This document shows positions 45,701 to 53,559 of a stretch of 64,000 nt of DNA, piece after piece. The stretch covers positions 1-64,000 of the forward strand of contig JBBMOL010000196.1 of the NCBI GenBank assembly GCA_037954665.1, given 5' to 3'. How positions within the stretch are numbered: the first letter of the stretch is position 1; the number at the start of each line of letters is the position of its first letter. The notes under the pieces were generated by a model that worked only from the letters and a program-made list of their open reading frames with translations, was not told the DNA's origin and ran no database searches. Position numbers and translations under genes: made by a program. Source of the stretch: Laguncularia racemosa (taxonomy: Eukaryota > Streptophyta > Magnoliopsida > Myrtales > Combretaceae).

Positions 45701-46295
45701 TCTACATGAACAAGTCGCTGGCACCACAAACAACACCATATAGGAGAACCACCGAGGAAGGAACTGCTGCAAGGCTCTTCACAGTAACTGCAGAAGGAAG
45801 TTTCATCTGGTTGATCGGTGATCTCCGCCCACCTAACAGTCCATTGGTGCACCACATGTTCAAATCCAATCATAGAAACGCATTTGCAATCCTTGTGAGC
45901 GCTAGATGAGCAACTCAGATGTGCTGCTGCACCACAAACCGTACAACGGTGAATATCCAAAGCAACACCCACCACAGGCCCAAGGCTTTGCGAAGGGGAC
46001 AAGGACTTTAAGCACACACAGCAATTCAAATTTTTTCCACGCGATGCAGGCTCAGGTTCCCAAATATGAGGAGCTACAGGAACCTTATGCCTAGCCTTGG
46101 GGTTTTTTTAGATCGGGCTATTGCTTTCGTCCAACTTACATTGATGTTCCGTCTCCATTGAAAAGCCGTATACAAAATTGTAAATATACCAACTAATGCA
46201 GCAGCTAACCCAGCAATAAAATAACGAGACTCTGAAAACTCAATTTGATTTGGATTCAAGAACCTATAGGTATACTCTCCATCATCATCATCCAT
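15622..46295 (-). CDS. DGK1: Diacylglycerol kinase, plant cluster I (DGK1/DGK2-like), seven coding exons
   Basis: Diacylglycerol kinase transfers phosphate from ATP to diacylglycerol, making phosphatidic acid at endomembranes. Coding exons on the minus strand are 46295-45046, 32250-31884, 31249-31173, 30677-30558, 30023-29859, 29705-29568 and 15771-15622. All junctions are GT-AG and phases agree. They total 2,267 bp; with one base restored, 756 codons including the stop (Arabidopsis DGK1 is about 730 aa). In order: one membrane span (about 25-46, AGLAAALVGIFTILYTAFQW), two cysteine-rich C1-type zinc domains (about 93-143 and 168-201), a charged linker with a triplicated 15-residue unit, then the catalytic domain (from about 387) with the ATP-site motif GGDGT at 446-450 and the accessory domain. 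One base is missing in a poly-A run at 46103-46109, breaking the frame after residue 64. Introns 1 and 6 are 12.8 and 13.8 kb and packed with transposons; the others are ordinary. DGK1 versus DGK2 cannot be decided here. Confidence 0.93.
16510..17170 (-). mobile_element. Degraded RTE-type LINE remnant (reverse transcriptase)
   Basis: In several minus frames one reads GLTISPMYF, then FCCLLMTSF (the decayed catalytic YADD-type block), FKYLKSIL with KDGG, LGILCNCKIPI, and SWISRGEKHGLNDLAIF. These follow the order of the C-terminal half of plant RTE-clade LINE reverse transcriptases. There are many stops and frame changes, so it is old. It lies inside the last DGK intron. Confidence 0.55.
17795..18854 (-). 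mobile_element. 5'-truncated LINE with perfect 15-bp target duplication
   Basis: GCGAGCAACCAAGTT occurs on both sides (17780-17794 and 18855-18869). Between them, on the minus strand, is the 3' end of an L1-type LINE: an open frame ending at 17960 whose product contains LKGRSFWTQKP, WTDFWLPIGPLD, SGYAFLS, WNKYSIPRHSFILWLAWL and CFLCQQGPEDHPHLFFNC, which is the zinc-binding reverse-transcriptase tail (zf-RVT). It is followed by AATAAAATTC and a short A tail at the left side. Perfect duplication, an intact tail frame and 5' truncation indicate a fairly young target-primed insertion. Host: the last intron of DGK. Confidence 0.93.
18905..19122. repeat. Tandem duplication of about 120 bp in the DGK intron
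   Basis: 'aacacataaggcactccag' occurs at 18905 and 19025, and 'aatgcagatccaaattgcaa' follows in both copies (about 19000 and 19101). The second copy is diverged. 18870-20640 otherwise shows only intronic or decayed LTR-like sequence. Confidence 0.75.
19840..20160. repeat. Old LTR-like repeat in the DGK intron
   Basis: 20041-20145 ('aatgaaaatgctagaa', 'gacaagattcctgcttcttg', 'ctcactatact') is matched, with a ~45-bp insertion, by 28653-28803. 19910-20045 is similar to 17200-17380. These dispersed direct repeats look like LTR remnants on the minus strand whose internal regions are mostly lost. Confidence 0.45.
20650..22140 (-). mobile_element. 5'-truncated L1-type LINE (reverse transcriptase end plus zf-RVT tail)
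   Basis: The minus strand opens near 22055 with KYLGVPLLSTKLKMEDCDIL, the conserved post-catalytic block of plant L1 reverse transcriptases, then WIAKFLSYAGQLHLVRSVLF, PKKIITKV, a TAG and QLIRNFLWSG. It continues to LKGKSFWTSRAL, WSDFWLPMGPLDSLF, WNRTTIPRHSFIL and a CQQEDENHSYLFFGC zinc block. It is the same family as the LINE at 17795-18854. Stops and small frameshifts make it older. Its 3' end is near 20650 (AAAAATAAATG on the minus strand). No target duplication could be matched. Confidence 0.8.
22906..23075 (+). repeat. 5' LTR of the Copia element
   Basis: It starts TGTTATAATATG and ends TTCAAATCACA, followed at once by the primer site. Two transitions separate it from the 3' copy. Confidence 0.96.
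23090..27118 (+). pseudogene. Copia gag-pol polyprotein (decayed)
   Basis: Domains in order: gag (about 23150-23600), zinc knuckle CYYCHEPGHTKRTC (about 23630), protease block VIDSSATDHM (about 23900; the active site is usually DSGA), integrase with H-C zinc finger and LRSDNAKEYL (24290-24780), a proline-rich linker (25320-25370), reverse transcriptase with LFIVYVDDIIITG (about 26155-26190), and RNase H ending CNKLGMINIYAPT with TGA at 27116-27118. In-frame stops lie at 24073, 24229, 26071 and 26554 (three read as Gln codons, the last as Trp, before single C:G-to-T:A changes). Frameshifts lie in the A-run at 24753-24758, near 25490, and at about 26578. No full protein can be made, so mobilisation would have needed help in trans. 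Confidence 0.93.
27126..27295 (+). repeat. 3' LTR of the Copia element
   Basis: 170 bp, 168 of 170 identical to the 5' LTR. It ends in CA followed by the AAGAG target duplicate. Confidence 0.96.
27580..27770. repeat. Direct repeat flanking the Copia insertion (partner at 22320-22560)
   Basis: 'ttctaatttaaaaatacaagcacataacaaataaaaataca' here resembles 22332-22373, and the later 'cacaaaacaacactgacctac' block resembles 22490-22517. These are likely LTR remnants of an older minus-strand element into which the Copia jumped. Confidence 0.5.
27830..28810 (-). mobile_element. Old Gypsy remnant: LTR-like piece with TATA box and gag fragment
   Basis: On the minus strand, 28220-27880 reads FNRIDHVS, AWTEQYFNVHG, MKIQFALICME and SRYYEVDLPF, in the order of the plant Ty3/Gypsy gag core, broken by stops. 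Upstream, 28810-28480 resembles an LTR, with GGGTATAAATATTGG near 28540 as TATA box and a repeat partner at 20041-20145. No pol is left nearby. Confidence 0.5.
29568..29705 (-). CDS. DGK1: DGK coding exon 6
   Basis: A 138-bp exon: VGLSRARRLAQGKSIKIQL, then PLPVHVDGEPW and ISHHGQ. It ends the accessory domain. Its donor (GTCCTC) opens the 13.8-kb transposon-filled last intron. Confidence 0.94.
29859..30023 (-). CDS. DGK1: DGK coding exon 5
   Basis: A 165-bp exon: DAEGILVANIGSYMGGVDLW, then QNEDETYDNFDPQSMHD and SISGTWHLGKLQ. It is the most conserved stretch of the accessory domain in cluster-I plant DGKs. No lesion is seen. Confidence 0.95.
30558..30677 (-). CDS. DGK1: DGK coding exon 4
   Basis: A 120-bp exon: FMNKVLYAREGAKSIM, then DFPWQVRVEVDGVELEVPE. 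It is part of the accessory domain. Acceptor TTACAG and donor GTGGGT bound it. Confidence 0.93.
31173..31249 (-). CDS. DGK1: DGK coding exon 3
   Basis: A 77-bp exon, GIGCDAKVALDIHNLREE...DLFYSQ, at the start of the DAG-kinase accessory domain. Its phase (1 in, 0 out) fits the neighbouring exons exactly. It is too short for a simple open-frame scan. Confidence 0.93.
31884..32250 (-). CDS. DGK1: DGK coding exon 2: ATP-binding part of the catalytic domain
   Basis: It begins VFELSSTQGPEVG after acceptor TTTTCTAG and ends KYMNNYLG with donor GTATGA. It contains VLVCGGDGTVGW, the glycine-rich nucleotide site of the DAG-kinase catalytic domain, and LPAGTGNDLARVL, the second highly conserved motif. 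No lesion was seen. Confidence 0.95.
32502..33000 (+). repeat. 5' LTR of the chromovirus
   Basis: 499 bp. It contains the TATA-like 'tctatataaataagga' at about 32784-32799 and ends GTTGTTGCA at 33000. The next bases (ATTGGCAGTGTC) are where the primer site should be. Confidence 0.9.
33449..37880 (+). pseudogene. Chromovirus gag-pol (decayed)
   Basis: Gag: LPYFEGTNLVQWVALVEQYF (33490-33550). Knuckle block CFKYDQPFSPKHEC, with Tyr in place of the second Cys (about 34305). Reverse transcriptase: VDYRALNAATISDKYHIPVID, FSKIDLRFGYYQ and VFLDDILVYS as catalytic box (35265-35620). RNase H: VVTDQNSLHYLL and DALSKE (36200-36360). Integrase: HH-CC finger through CAICQCNK (36570-36720), MDFLT, VVINYFSKYTHF, IVSDRGPFFVSNFW and STAYDPEMDGQTEN (36795-37100). 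Chromodomain-like end: YPSKVLG, VLICWLGCSDEEDSWE, FPKFVLEYKDNLQ (37675-37850). Numerous stops and frame changes abolish coding capacity. Confidence 0.9.
37859..38359 (+). repeat. 3' LTR of the chromovirus
   Basis: 501 bp, with the same TATA-like sequence near 38147. It is preceded by a purine-rich GGCCGGGGGTAT tract. Diverged from the 5' copy. Confidence 0.9.
38397..43620 (-). mobile_element. Nearly full-length, decayed L1-type LINE
   Basis: Minus strand, about 5.2 kb. ORF1 starts near 43575 (MPKVVSKDSPKTEKAKVTF) and decays through a DUF4283-like region (43175-42600). ORF2 holds an endonuclease region (about 41890-41200; NIATWNIRGLN, VLGDFNTTKSP, FFFTWSNRQ) and a reverse transcriptase region (about 40690-39700; VATKEFF/LKEINATIISLVPK-type block at 40659-40381 and GLRQGELISPCLFVLGMEVL at 40100). 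The zf-RVT tail lies at 39350-38560. A poly-T run at 38399-38406 is the A tail. It is related to the two LINEs in the last intron. Many stops are present. No target duplication was found. It abuts the chromovirus 3' LTR inside DGK intron 1. Confidence 0.82.
43640..45045. other. DGK intron 1, transposon-poor part
   Basis: Apart from the MITE this is AT-rich intron sequence next to exon 1. 43800-43870 ('gtataaatagttatcttgctcc') could be an old LTR scrap. No exon-like frame is seen. Confidence 0.5.
44271..44515. mobile_element. MITE of about 245 bp
   Basis: The left end ATTACAAATATATCCCCTT continues ATGTTTGTTTC. The right end is its inverted partner (ATTGCAAATACAACCTCTTATGTTTGTTTC on the minus strand). 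About 25 of 30 bases pair. The interior is AT-rich and non-coding. The end sequence is like Mutator-type MITEs. No clear target duplication is seen. It lies in DGK intron 1. Confidence 0.7.
45046..46295 (-). CDS. DGK1: DGK coding exon 1: membrane anchor, two C1 domains, start of kinase domain
   Basis: ATG at 46295-46293 opens MDDDDGEYTYRF; an upstream in-frame TTG is not used. A single hydrophobic span is followed by WRRN and the basic patch KAIARSKK, fixing the membrane anchor. The frame then breaks: the run at 46103-46109 has seven T (minus-strand A) where eight would continue into the conserved KNPKARHKVPV text that is readable in the next frame. From about 46075 the second frame stays open to the exon end. 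Cys/His sets HRCTVCGAAAHLSC and CSYCEEPC...WCCLWCQRLVHVDC form the two C1-like zinc sites. The exon ends NPVQ with donor GTAGGA at 45045. Confidence 0.9.
45180..45318 (-). repeat. Triplicated 45-bp unit in the DGK linker
   Basis: The protein reads CGSIDQKVEHAKLKK, SGSINQKDEHAKLKR, SGSIGQKDE in succession: nearly three copies of a 15-residue basic, serine-containing unit between the C1 domains and the kinase domain. DNA copies are clearly similar. Related DGKs have a shorter SGS-rich linker here, so local duplication is likely. Confidence 0.75.
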
Positions 46296-46777
46296 GTCCT
46301 CAATCCTCACAACTTCACACTCCAAGTTCAATCGTACAGTTTACAGAATTCAACACTGCACACATCCTCAAAACAAATTTCTCATTATACTGACATGATG
46401 ACAGCAAAACTTGAAATAAACCTAGAACCGTAATCTCCAAAATACACTCAATTCCAAAAAAAAATTTACTTCTCTGATACCATGTCCGAGCAACACTGAC
46501 ACTCAATGCGCCAAAAAACTGTCAAAATAAAAGCATCATCACGTACAAACAAACATACAGTCTTCCCGATTCTTCGGCCCCGAAAATTACGACTAAACTA
46601 CATTAACAACAGAACATAATGTGAAATCAAAATATTCAAACATTTAAGCAAATTAACAAGGATAAATTAAAAATTTTATATTTCCATCATGGATGTAATA
46701 GAATAAAGCAAAAACCTATTGGTAATGATAAGAGCGGATCACAAGCAACAAGAAGAGAGGTTTAGAGAGAGACTTAC

Positions 46778-46890
46778 ATCAATGCGATTAATGATGATCT
46801 AGAGAGAGAAAGTGGAGTCAGAGAGAGAGGAAGAGAGAGCGCAAGGGGTTTCGAGAACTTCGAGTCGAAGCAAAGGGAGGGATCATTTTT
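46778..46890 (-). other. DGK 5' UTR exon and promoter-proximal CT-rich tract
   Basis: The minus strand reads a pyrimidine-rich CTCTCTCT leader (46850-46790) and then ATTGAT|GTAAGTCT, a good donor at 46777. The leader intron would run to an AG shortly before the ATG (about 46305). A CT-rich core promoter without a clear TATA box is common for plant housekeeping genes. The transcription start is a guess. Confidence 0.5.
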
Positions 46891-46899
46891 TAACTGTAT

Positions 46900-49740
46900 T
46901 ATTTTTCGGATTCTTTTATTAAAATACTAGACTAAAATTTAAAAGGAAATTAATTAAATTAATATATATGAAAGAAGCTAAAGCAAAAGTGCGCTTTCGG
47001 TTTAGGAATAAGTCTCTTTTTTCCAGGCATGCATCCGTGGCTAGTTCGAGTAAAAAAGAAAATATTAATGTTGCGTTGATTATACGTTTATTAGTAGGCA
47101 TAGATGCGAGATAACGAAAAAAATATTCCATTTTTTTAAAAACAATATTTAAAATATGGTAATTGAGATAGTAATTTAAAAAATATACTAGTGAAAACCG
47201 CATTGTACACCATTGAAATCAACACTTTACATCCCTATTTTATAAATAACAAAAACAAGAAGATCAAAAGTAAAATCATAATATGAAATATTGATTTTAA
47301 CTACAGACAGTGAATGTAGTACTTTTTTAGATTATTTTTTCAATTGATGTATTTTAGGAATTATTTAAAATGCATATATCTATATATGTATTCCTTATCT
47401 TGCATATATGCCATGTATATATGAAAATTAAATACAACGATATAATAAATTTTGAACATAATATAATTATTGAATAAAAGAATATAGATAACTTATGATT
47501 TAATAAAGAAAATATCATTATACACACCATTTTTATAAAACCTCTCATGTGCAATTTTTAGCTTTTAGATTATATAATGCATGAGAATGAGATATATAAC
47601 TTTTTTATTAAATAATATAAAAGAAGTAAATAATAACAATAACAACAATTAGATTCATCACCCTCTAAGAAAAGTAAAATTCCATAACACATAATATAAA
47701 TAAGGATGTAATAGGGTCAGGTTTGGGTGAGTTTTAGAACACCTAAACTCAACCTAGTACCTTATAGTGTTTCTTAAAACTTAGGAATAATCTTATAGGG
47801 TTTTTATAGTGATATCTAGGACCTATCTCGATAAGGGTATGTGTTACCCAAACATGTCCTACCTCGCTCTATTTGCAATATTTTTTTTTTCTAAATTGTT
47901 GGTGATTGGTGTAGATGATCATCAATCGCATGAGGTCAGCACAAATATGATCACACGAGGTCAACACAAACATGATCGTTAATTGCATGAACAAAATTGA
48001 TTCAATTGAAGTGAAGGTGAAGATGACTCACACGATCATAGTCGCACTCGTTGACTCACATAATTTGTGAACACAAATTGATTAATTAAAGTTGAACTAT
48101 TGAAGGATGGAGAAGATGAACTAAGTTAAGGTTAAGAGGAGAGGATGACTGATGACTGATGACGGATGACACTGACGAAATGCAAGGGATGGGAAGGAAG
48201 ATGAAGAATAAATGGACATGGAGGAATGTAAAACAAGAAAAGGCGTTAGGGTGGCAAACATGGTTCACTTGACTGCTATGCGAATTATAGGTAGTCTTGT
48301 CTCAATCTTTAACCTCTAATTCCTCTCTCTAGTCTTTCTGTTAATCTCAATCTCAATTTTGTTTGTTGTTTTTTCTTTTTTCTTTTAATTTTCCTTATCA
48401 GGATAGGTCTTTACTTAAGTTTTAAGGTCAACCTGATTTCTTATAAGGTTTGAAAATTGATTCCCATAATCTAATAAAAAAACCTTACAAGGTTACCTTA
48501 TAGGATTTTTATTAGGTCAATCAAGTTGGGAATCTTGTAAGGACTCGCCTTGCTTGCATTCCTAAATATAAACTTCAATGACAGCAACTCAAAAGATGAA
48601 ACACCATTTTTGTTCCATTTCGTTGTATTAAAGAATGAAGAGGTTTAGAGAGTAAGTGGATAAGCAATTGTTTAAATTGAGAGGTGGAAATTATTTATGT
48701 TAACATCATCATATATGTAAGGTTGAATTTATAATATTATATAAAAATATTTTTTAATTGTATAAAATACTAAAATGCACTTTTCCCATTTTAATATTAT
48801 AGATTATAGATATCATTCATAGAACAGATTTGTGAAAAACCATACTACATTTGAATAGATAAAGAATTTATGATTCTTTTATATTGTTATCCGTTAGTGT
48901 AATTTTATATTAGTATGTTTACAATCGGTTAAGAACTTAAATATACATCTATTTTTATTCCAAATATGTAATTATTGTTGTAAGATATAATATATACCTT
49001 TTTAAACTCTTATGATTGGAATTTTTTTATAGATCCATCCATGTCTTTTAGGAGATTAGTCTACCTTTAAATTTGTTATTAATTTATGTATTAATAGTAG
49101 AAATTCAATATACATAACCTAACGGTGATATTGATGTATAAACTTTTTCCAATAAAATGATGAACAAAATTAGAAAAACACCCTCTTATAATTACTTTGC
49201 AATTTTCAAATCTAGAAATTCATTTCGAACCTCTGAAACTTCTAAAACTAAAAAAATTTATGATAATTAAAATAATATATATATATTCCCTTTAAGAATA
49301 TTAAGTGCAATTGCTTATATAGCCTTTTTGAAACATTTATAAAGTGTTTCAAAAGTTACATTTCTCTTGAAGAAACTCGAGAAGCGATAACCGGTCCTAA
49401 TTTATGTGGGGATTTGGTTTAAATAAAATTAATAGGAATTAAAATTTTAAACTGTGTTTATTTAAATTTCAAATATAGTAATTAATTATCAAATTCCATG
49501 AATCTATGCCTGACTCCAAAGTCCAAAGAGTTGATGGTGTGGGCCATGCTAGCTTTGTATGAGTGAAGCCAGGTGCCCAGATACAAATCTCCTTCTGCAC
49601 CCTCCACGTGGTGTGAATAATAATGGGACCATGGGCTAAGTTAAAAAAAAGAAAAGAAAAGAAGATATTGCAACGTCGTAACGTGTGTCTAAATTTTGAT
49701 TGGGCTTCGCCGTATTTGTTCTTCTAAGTCCGCTCGAGTA
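46900..49740. other. AT-rich intergenic DNA upstream of DGK
   Basis: Poly-A/T tracts and no convincing coding frame. 47900-48560 has repeated 'gatcat' and 'ttaaggt' words and may be a decayed non-autonomous DNA element. Nothing here can be named. Confidence 0.5.
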
Positions 49741-49900
49741 ATAGGAAATATTTTTAAATATAGTTTTTTTAATTATGTAAATATTATACCTAAAATAATT
49801 ATTTTTAAAATAGATTTTAAGAGCATAAACAAGATTTGCAACTTTAGGATAAAAAAATATTTGCTTGAAAACATAAACAAAATCTACACCTTTAATATAA
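49741..49900 (+). repeat. Left terminal inverted repeat of the MULE
   Basis: It contains 'taaaataattatttttaaaa' and 'gatttgcaactttagg'. The inverted partner is at 56740-56916. Confidence 0.7.
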
Positions 49901-49947
49901 ATTGTATTGTAAGCGTGAACCTGATTTACTCTTACAATAAGTAAGCG

Positions 49948-50061
49948 TCAATATAAAAAAACAGCTTATGAGACAACAATAAGTAATCTCACCATCTTTT
50001 TTTCTTTTTTATTTTAACATCCACCGTCAATATAAAAAACAGCTTATGAGACAACAATAAA
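49948..50061. repeat. Short direct repeat inside the MULE left end
   Basis: 'cagcttatgagacaacaata' preceded by 'gtcaatataaaaaa' occurs twice (about 49947-49981 and 50026-50060). The copies are about 79 bp apart and almost identical. Confidence 0.75.
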
Positions 50062-50799
50062 GAAAATAAAAACCATAAACACAGACACAAAAGACATTTA
50101 TTGTAATTTTCCATATCTTCAAACTTGATTTGTTTTTTTTCCTCTTATCTACAGGAAGAAGAAGAAGTGTTTGTACAAAGAAAATGAGGGATTTGAACTA
50201 ATACACCGCATTTCCTCAATAATTAATCGATTATGGTTTTTTTTTTAGAAAAAGTTAATTTTTTTATTGTGTTTGATGTTATTATTTTAAAAAAATGTTG
50301 TTATAATGTTATATTTTGTAAATAATGTTACTACTTATTGTTAGTTTGTAGTGTGTTAAATATGATTTATGTAGATCTTATAATAAGTAATATGTTATAT
50401 TAATTTTTGCGTTAGTATGATAATATTTTATTATAATAAAAATTTTAATATTATTTATACATATTAAATTGAAAATATTATCTATATTGTTATAAACAAA
50501 TATTGTAACTGAAATTTGTAATATCCGATATGCAAAATAATTTTTATAATGTTATTAATTAAATTTGCAAAGTTTTGTTTGGAAATAATGCAAAAAAATT
50601 AAAATTAAAAATGATATGTAATTTTTTTGTGCAAATTTTTGCAATATTATTATTGGAAATTATCATATTTTTTAAAAATCTCATAATTTATATATATTAT
50701 GGATAGGAAAATAATGTTTAATTACGTGAAATTGATGATTCAATGAATAAGTTGAAAATAAAGAAAAATAGTAATTACAAAGAATTCTTATACTAAATA

Positions 50800-52400
50800 T
50801 GTTGTAACATCGAAGTTAATCTAACCAAAGTGAGGGTTGAGATAATTCACAAGCATCTTGTGTTCCATAAAGGTAGTGTATGTTATGCGTTGATGACAAT
50901 TATGACAAAAGCGTTAAAAAATTCATTGAAATGGTTGAATCATATGAAGATTGTAACATATAATAATTGTACATAAGAATTTATGACGATTTAGGGGACC
51001 CTTCCATATGACAGACATTTAATACAAGTAGTGAAGGCTTATTATGTGAAGAACCATTGTAAGTTCATTGTTTTAGAGTCCAGTTCATTGCTGTGATTTG
51101 TTTATTGTTTAAGAAGAGACAATGGTTATAAATAGAGGATTTAGACTTAAAAGAAGAAGTTGGAGAGTTTGCAGTGACAAGATTCGAGAGTCCACATGCA
51201 TGCAATAACTCATTGATTAGTTAGGATTACCCATAGTTGGATTGCAATCTCCTTACTAGCCGATTTGTAAATCTTGTTAGGGACAATTCTGATATGAAGC
51301 TAGCCGAGTTAGCTTCTATTGTCGAATAAGAATTTGACTACAAGATCAGTAGGAGACAAGTTTTGAAAGGGGAAGAAATAGGCTATCAAGAATTTGTACA
51401 AGAACTAAGAGAAGTCTTACAATGAACTGTTTAAACTTTTCAATGTAATAAAAAATACAAATCCTTGAACATGGATTGATTGGGGGTAGAATAGATCAAC
51501 TACCCTCGATGTGTTTACTTTGGAGTAGGTATTCTAGGCGTTTGGGCCACCTATTATAGCATGGAGATTCCTTAAACTAGTTGTTACAATTGATGCCACT
51601 TTTCTATATAGGAAATACACTTACAAGTTGCTAATTGCTTGTGGTATTAATGATAACGACCATATACTTTTGCTGGCATTCGCTCTAGTTGATTAATGAA
51701 CAATTGAGACATGAAGCTGGTTTTTGAGGAAATTAAAGGAATATGTTGTTGGCGGCCGTGCAAGTCATGAAACTATTTTCCTCATATTGGATAGACACGT
51801 AAACATCAAGTCGGCAGTTGAAGAAAAAGCGAATGGATGGTGCCCTCCATCTGTAGTGTAACGATTATGTTTATGACACCTTGTAAACAACTTCAACTCA
51901 GCATATAAAAACATGCAATACAAGAGGTTAGTCACATATGCCGAGTTACAAACACAATCTCACGAGTTGAACTATGTGATAGAGCAGGTGAGGATTATTA
52001 AGCCTAATGAGTTGAACTGGTTTGACGATGTGCAATTGGATATGTAGACGCTAGCTCATGACGATTGCTATTGGTTTGAGTATATGACCTCCAACATTAT
52101 CTAAAGCTGTAATTTCGTGTTGAAGAGGGCTTAGAGGTTACCTGTGATTGCTTTAGTGAAGAAGACGTTTTATAACTGTGTGGAATACTTCATTAAGAAG
52201 TATATGGAGGCATTAAAGAATATGGAAAATGATAGAATTTTCACCAAACATGTAACAAAAAAAAAATAAAAATTAACAGATGGGGTTCATGAGCTAGCAA
52301 CCACAGGGTCATCGACTATAACAAGAAAGATAGACTTTTCGAAGTCCTCACATGTAGTTGTCGCATACCAATACACATTTCATCATGTTTAACATTACAT
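50800..52400 (+). pseudogene. MuDR/MULE transposase remnant
   Basis: Across several frames: AYYVKNHCKFIVLESS and DNGYKWRI (N-terminal MuDR DNA-binding region, about 51025-51130), EKSYNELFKLFNVI (51405), PPIIAWRFLKLVVTIDATFL with YRKYTYKLLIACGI (51550-51650; the conserved catalytic Asp block of the MULE domain), LLAFALVD, ETIFLILDRHVNIKSAVEE (second Asp region), LVNNFNSAYKN, and a final CSC SWIM-type start (about 52350). The order fits plant MULE transposases. At least ten stops make it a clear pseudogene. Confidence 0.8.
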
Positions 52401-52791
52401 TTGTGATGCTAATATTACATTTTTCCCCTTTGCAGCTTCGGTGAATCCTTAACTACTTCATTGACTTTGTTTTGACGTAGTAGAAGAGGGATCATTTGTG
52501 GAGGTTGACAATTTTTTTGCATTTATATTTACTATTTTGTAATTAGATTCAATGTTATATTAAATGTTAATTTCTTTAGACCTTTGTTAATGGATACCTA
52601 TACACATTTCATCATGTTTAACATTGCATTTGTGATGTTAATATTACCTTTTTCCCCTTTGTAGCTTTGGTGAATCCCTAACCACTTCATTGACTTTGTT
52701 TTGACATAGTAGAAGAGGGATCATTTGTAGAGGTTGAAAATTCTTTTGCATTTATATTTACAATTTTGTAATTAGATTCGAGGTTATATTA
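52368..52791. repeat. Tandem duplication of about 195 bp (offset 229 bp) in the MULE
   Basis: 52368-52562 and 52597-52791 are about 93-95% alike. Both start 'acacatttcatcatgttta', both contain 'cttcattgactttgttttga', and both end 'ttgtaattagattc' plus 'ttatatta'. The duplication follows the transposase stop region. Confidence 0.85.
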
Positions 52792-53559
52792 TAGAATTTG
52801 TTTTCCCATATAAATGCTGAGGTTATATGTTAGACAGAATGTATAGAAATTCATTACAAAATGTAAAAATATATCAACTTGATCATTCTTATCCCATCTT
52901 ATCTCCTTTCCTTAGTGCATTGTCTAGCTAACTAGGCAAAGACATTGGTTGGTTCATGAGATGGCTTTGGACATAGAGTAAGAGGAGCTTCAGACTTTTA
53001 TGTTGGATGCTGTTAAGGAGTATTGTCGAATGTTAGTCGAGGTACGAGACTCCACTCTATAGGCCAAGTTGATGATTCACTCTAGTACATAAGTTATTTT
53101 TCAGAGCGTTTCTTATGTAAAGCTAGTTGTGTTAGGATAAGACCACTTATAGAATACTAATGTGGTGTCTCTTATTGGTTGAAAATCGGCTTTGAACTAG
53201 TGTACATTACATCAGAATCAATTGAGTTCTATTGGTTCTATATTGGATTTTGTTGTGTTTTACCTTAGTTTTGGGGTAGTCGTTGTCCCGTAGTCTATCG
53301 CCGCGCAGGAATTGATTGTGCCTCCACCTCTACCTCTTGGGTATTTTGCTGTTGCATTTGTGGGTATAACATTACCCACTTGTGACAATGCATGAAATGA
53401 AGACCGTAAGTAGCTATTCTCATAGGCATGTTTAGATCTGATGATAAACAGATTTATTGTAACATTTTACCTTGCAAGTATGAACAAAACATAAATTAAA
53501 TAAGAAATAGTCATGCAATTATTCACTTATGGAGTGTCGATGTAAATCATACTTACCAA

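Noticed and set aside
49696..49944. 82-residue plus frame at the MULE left end
   Set aside because: It lies within the AT-rich terminal inverted repeat; composition explains it.
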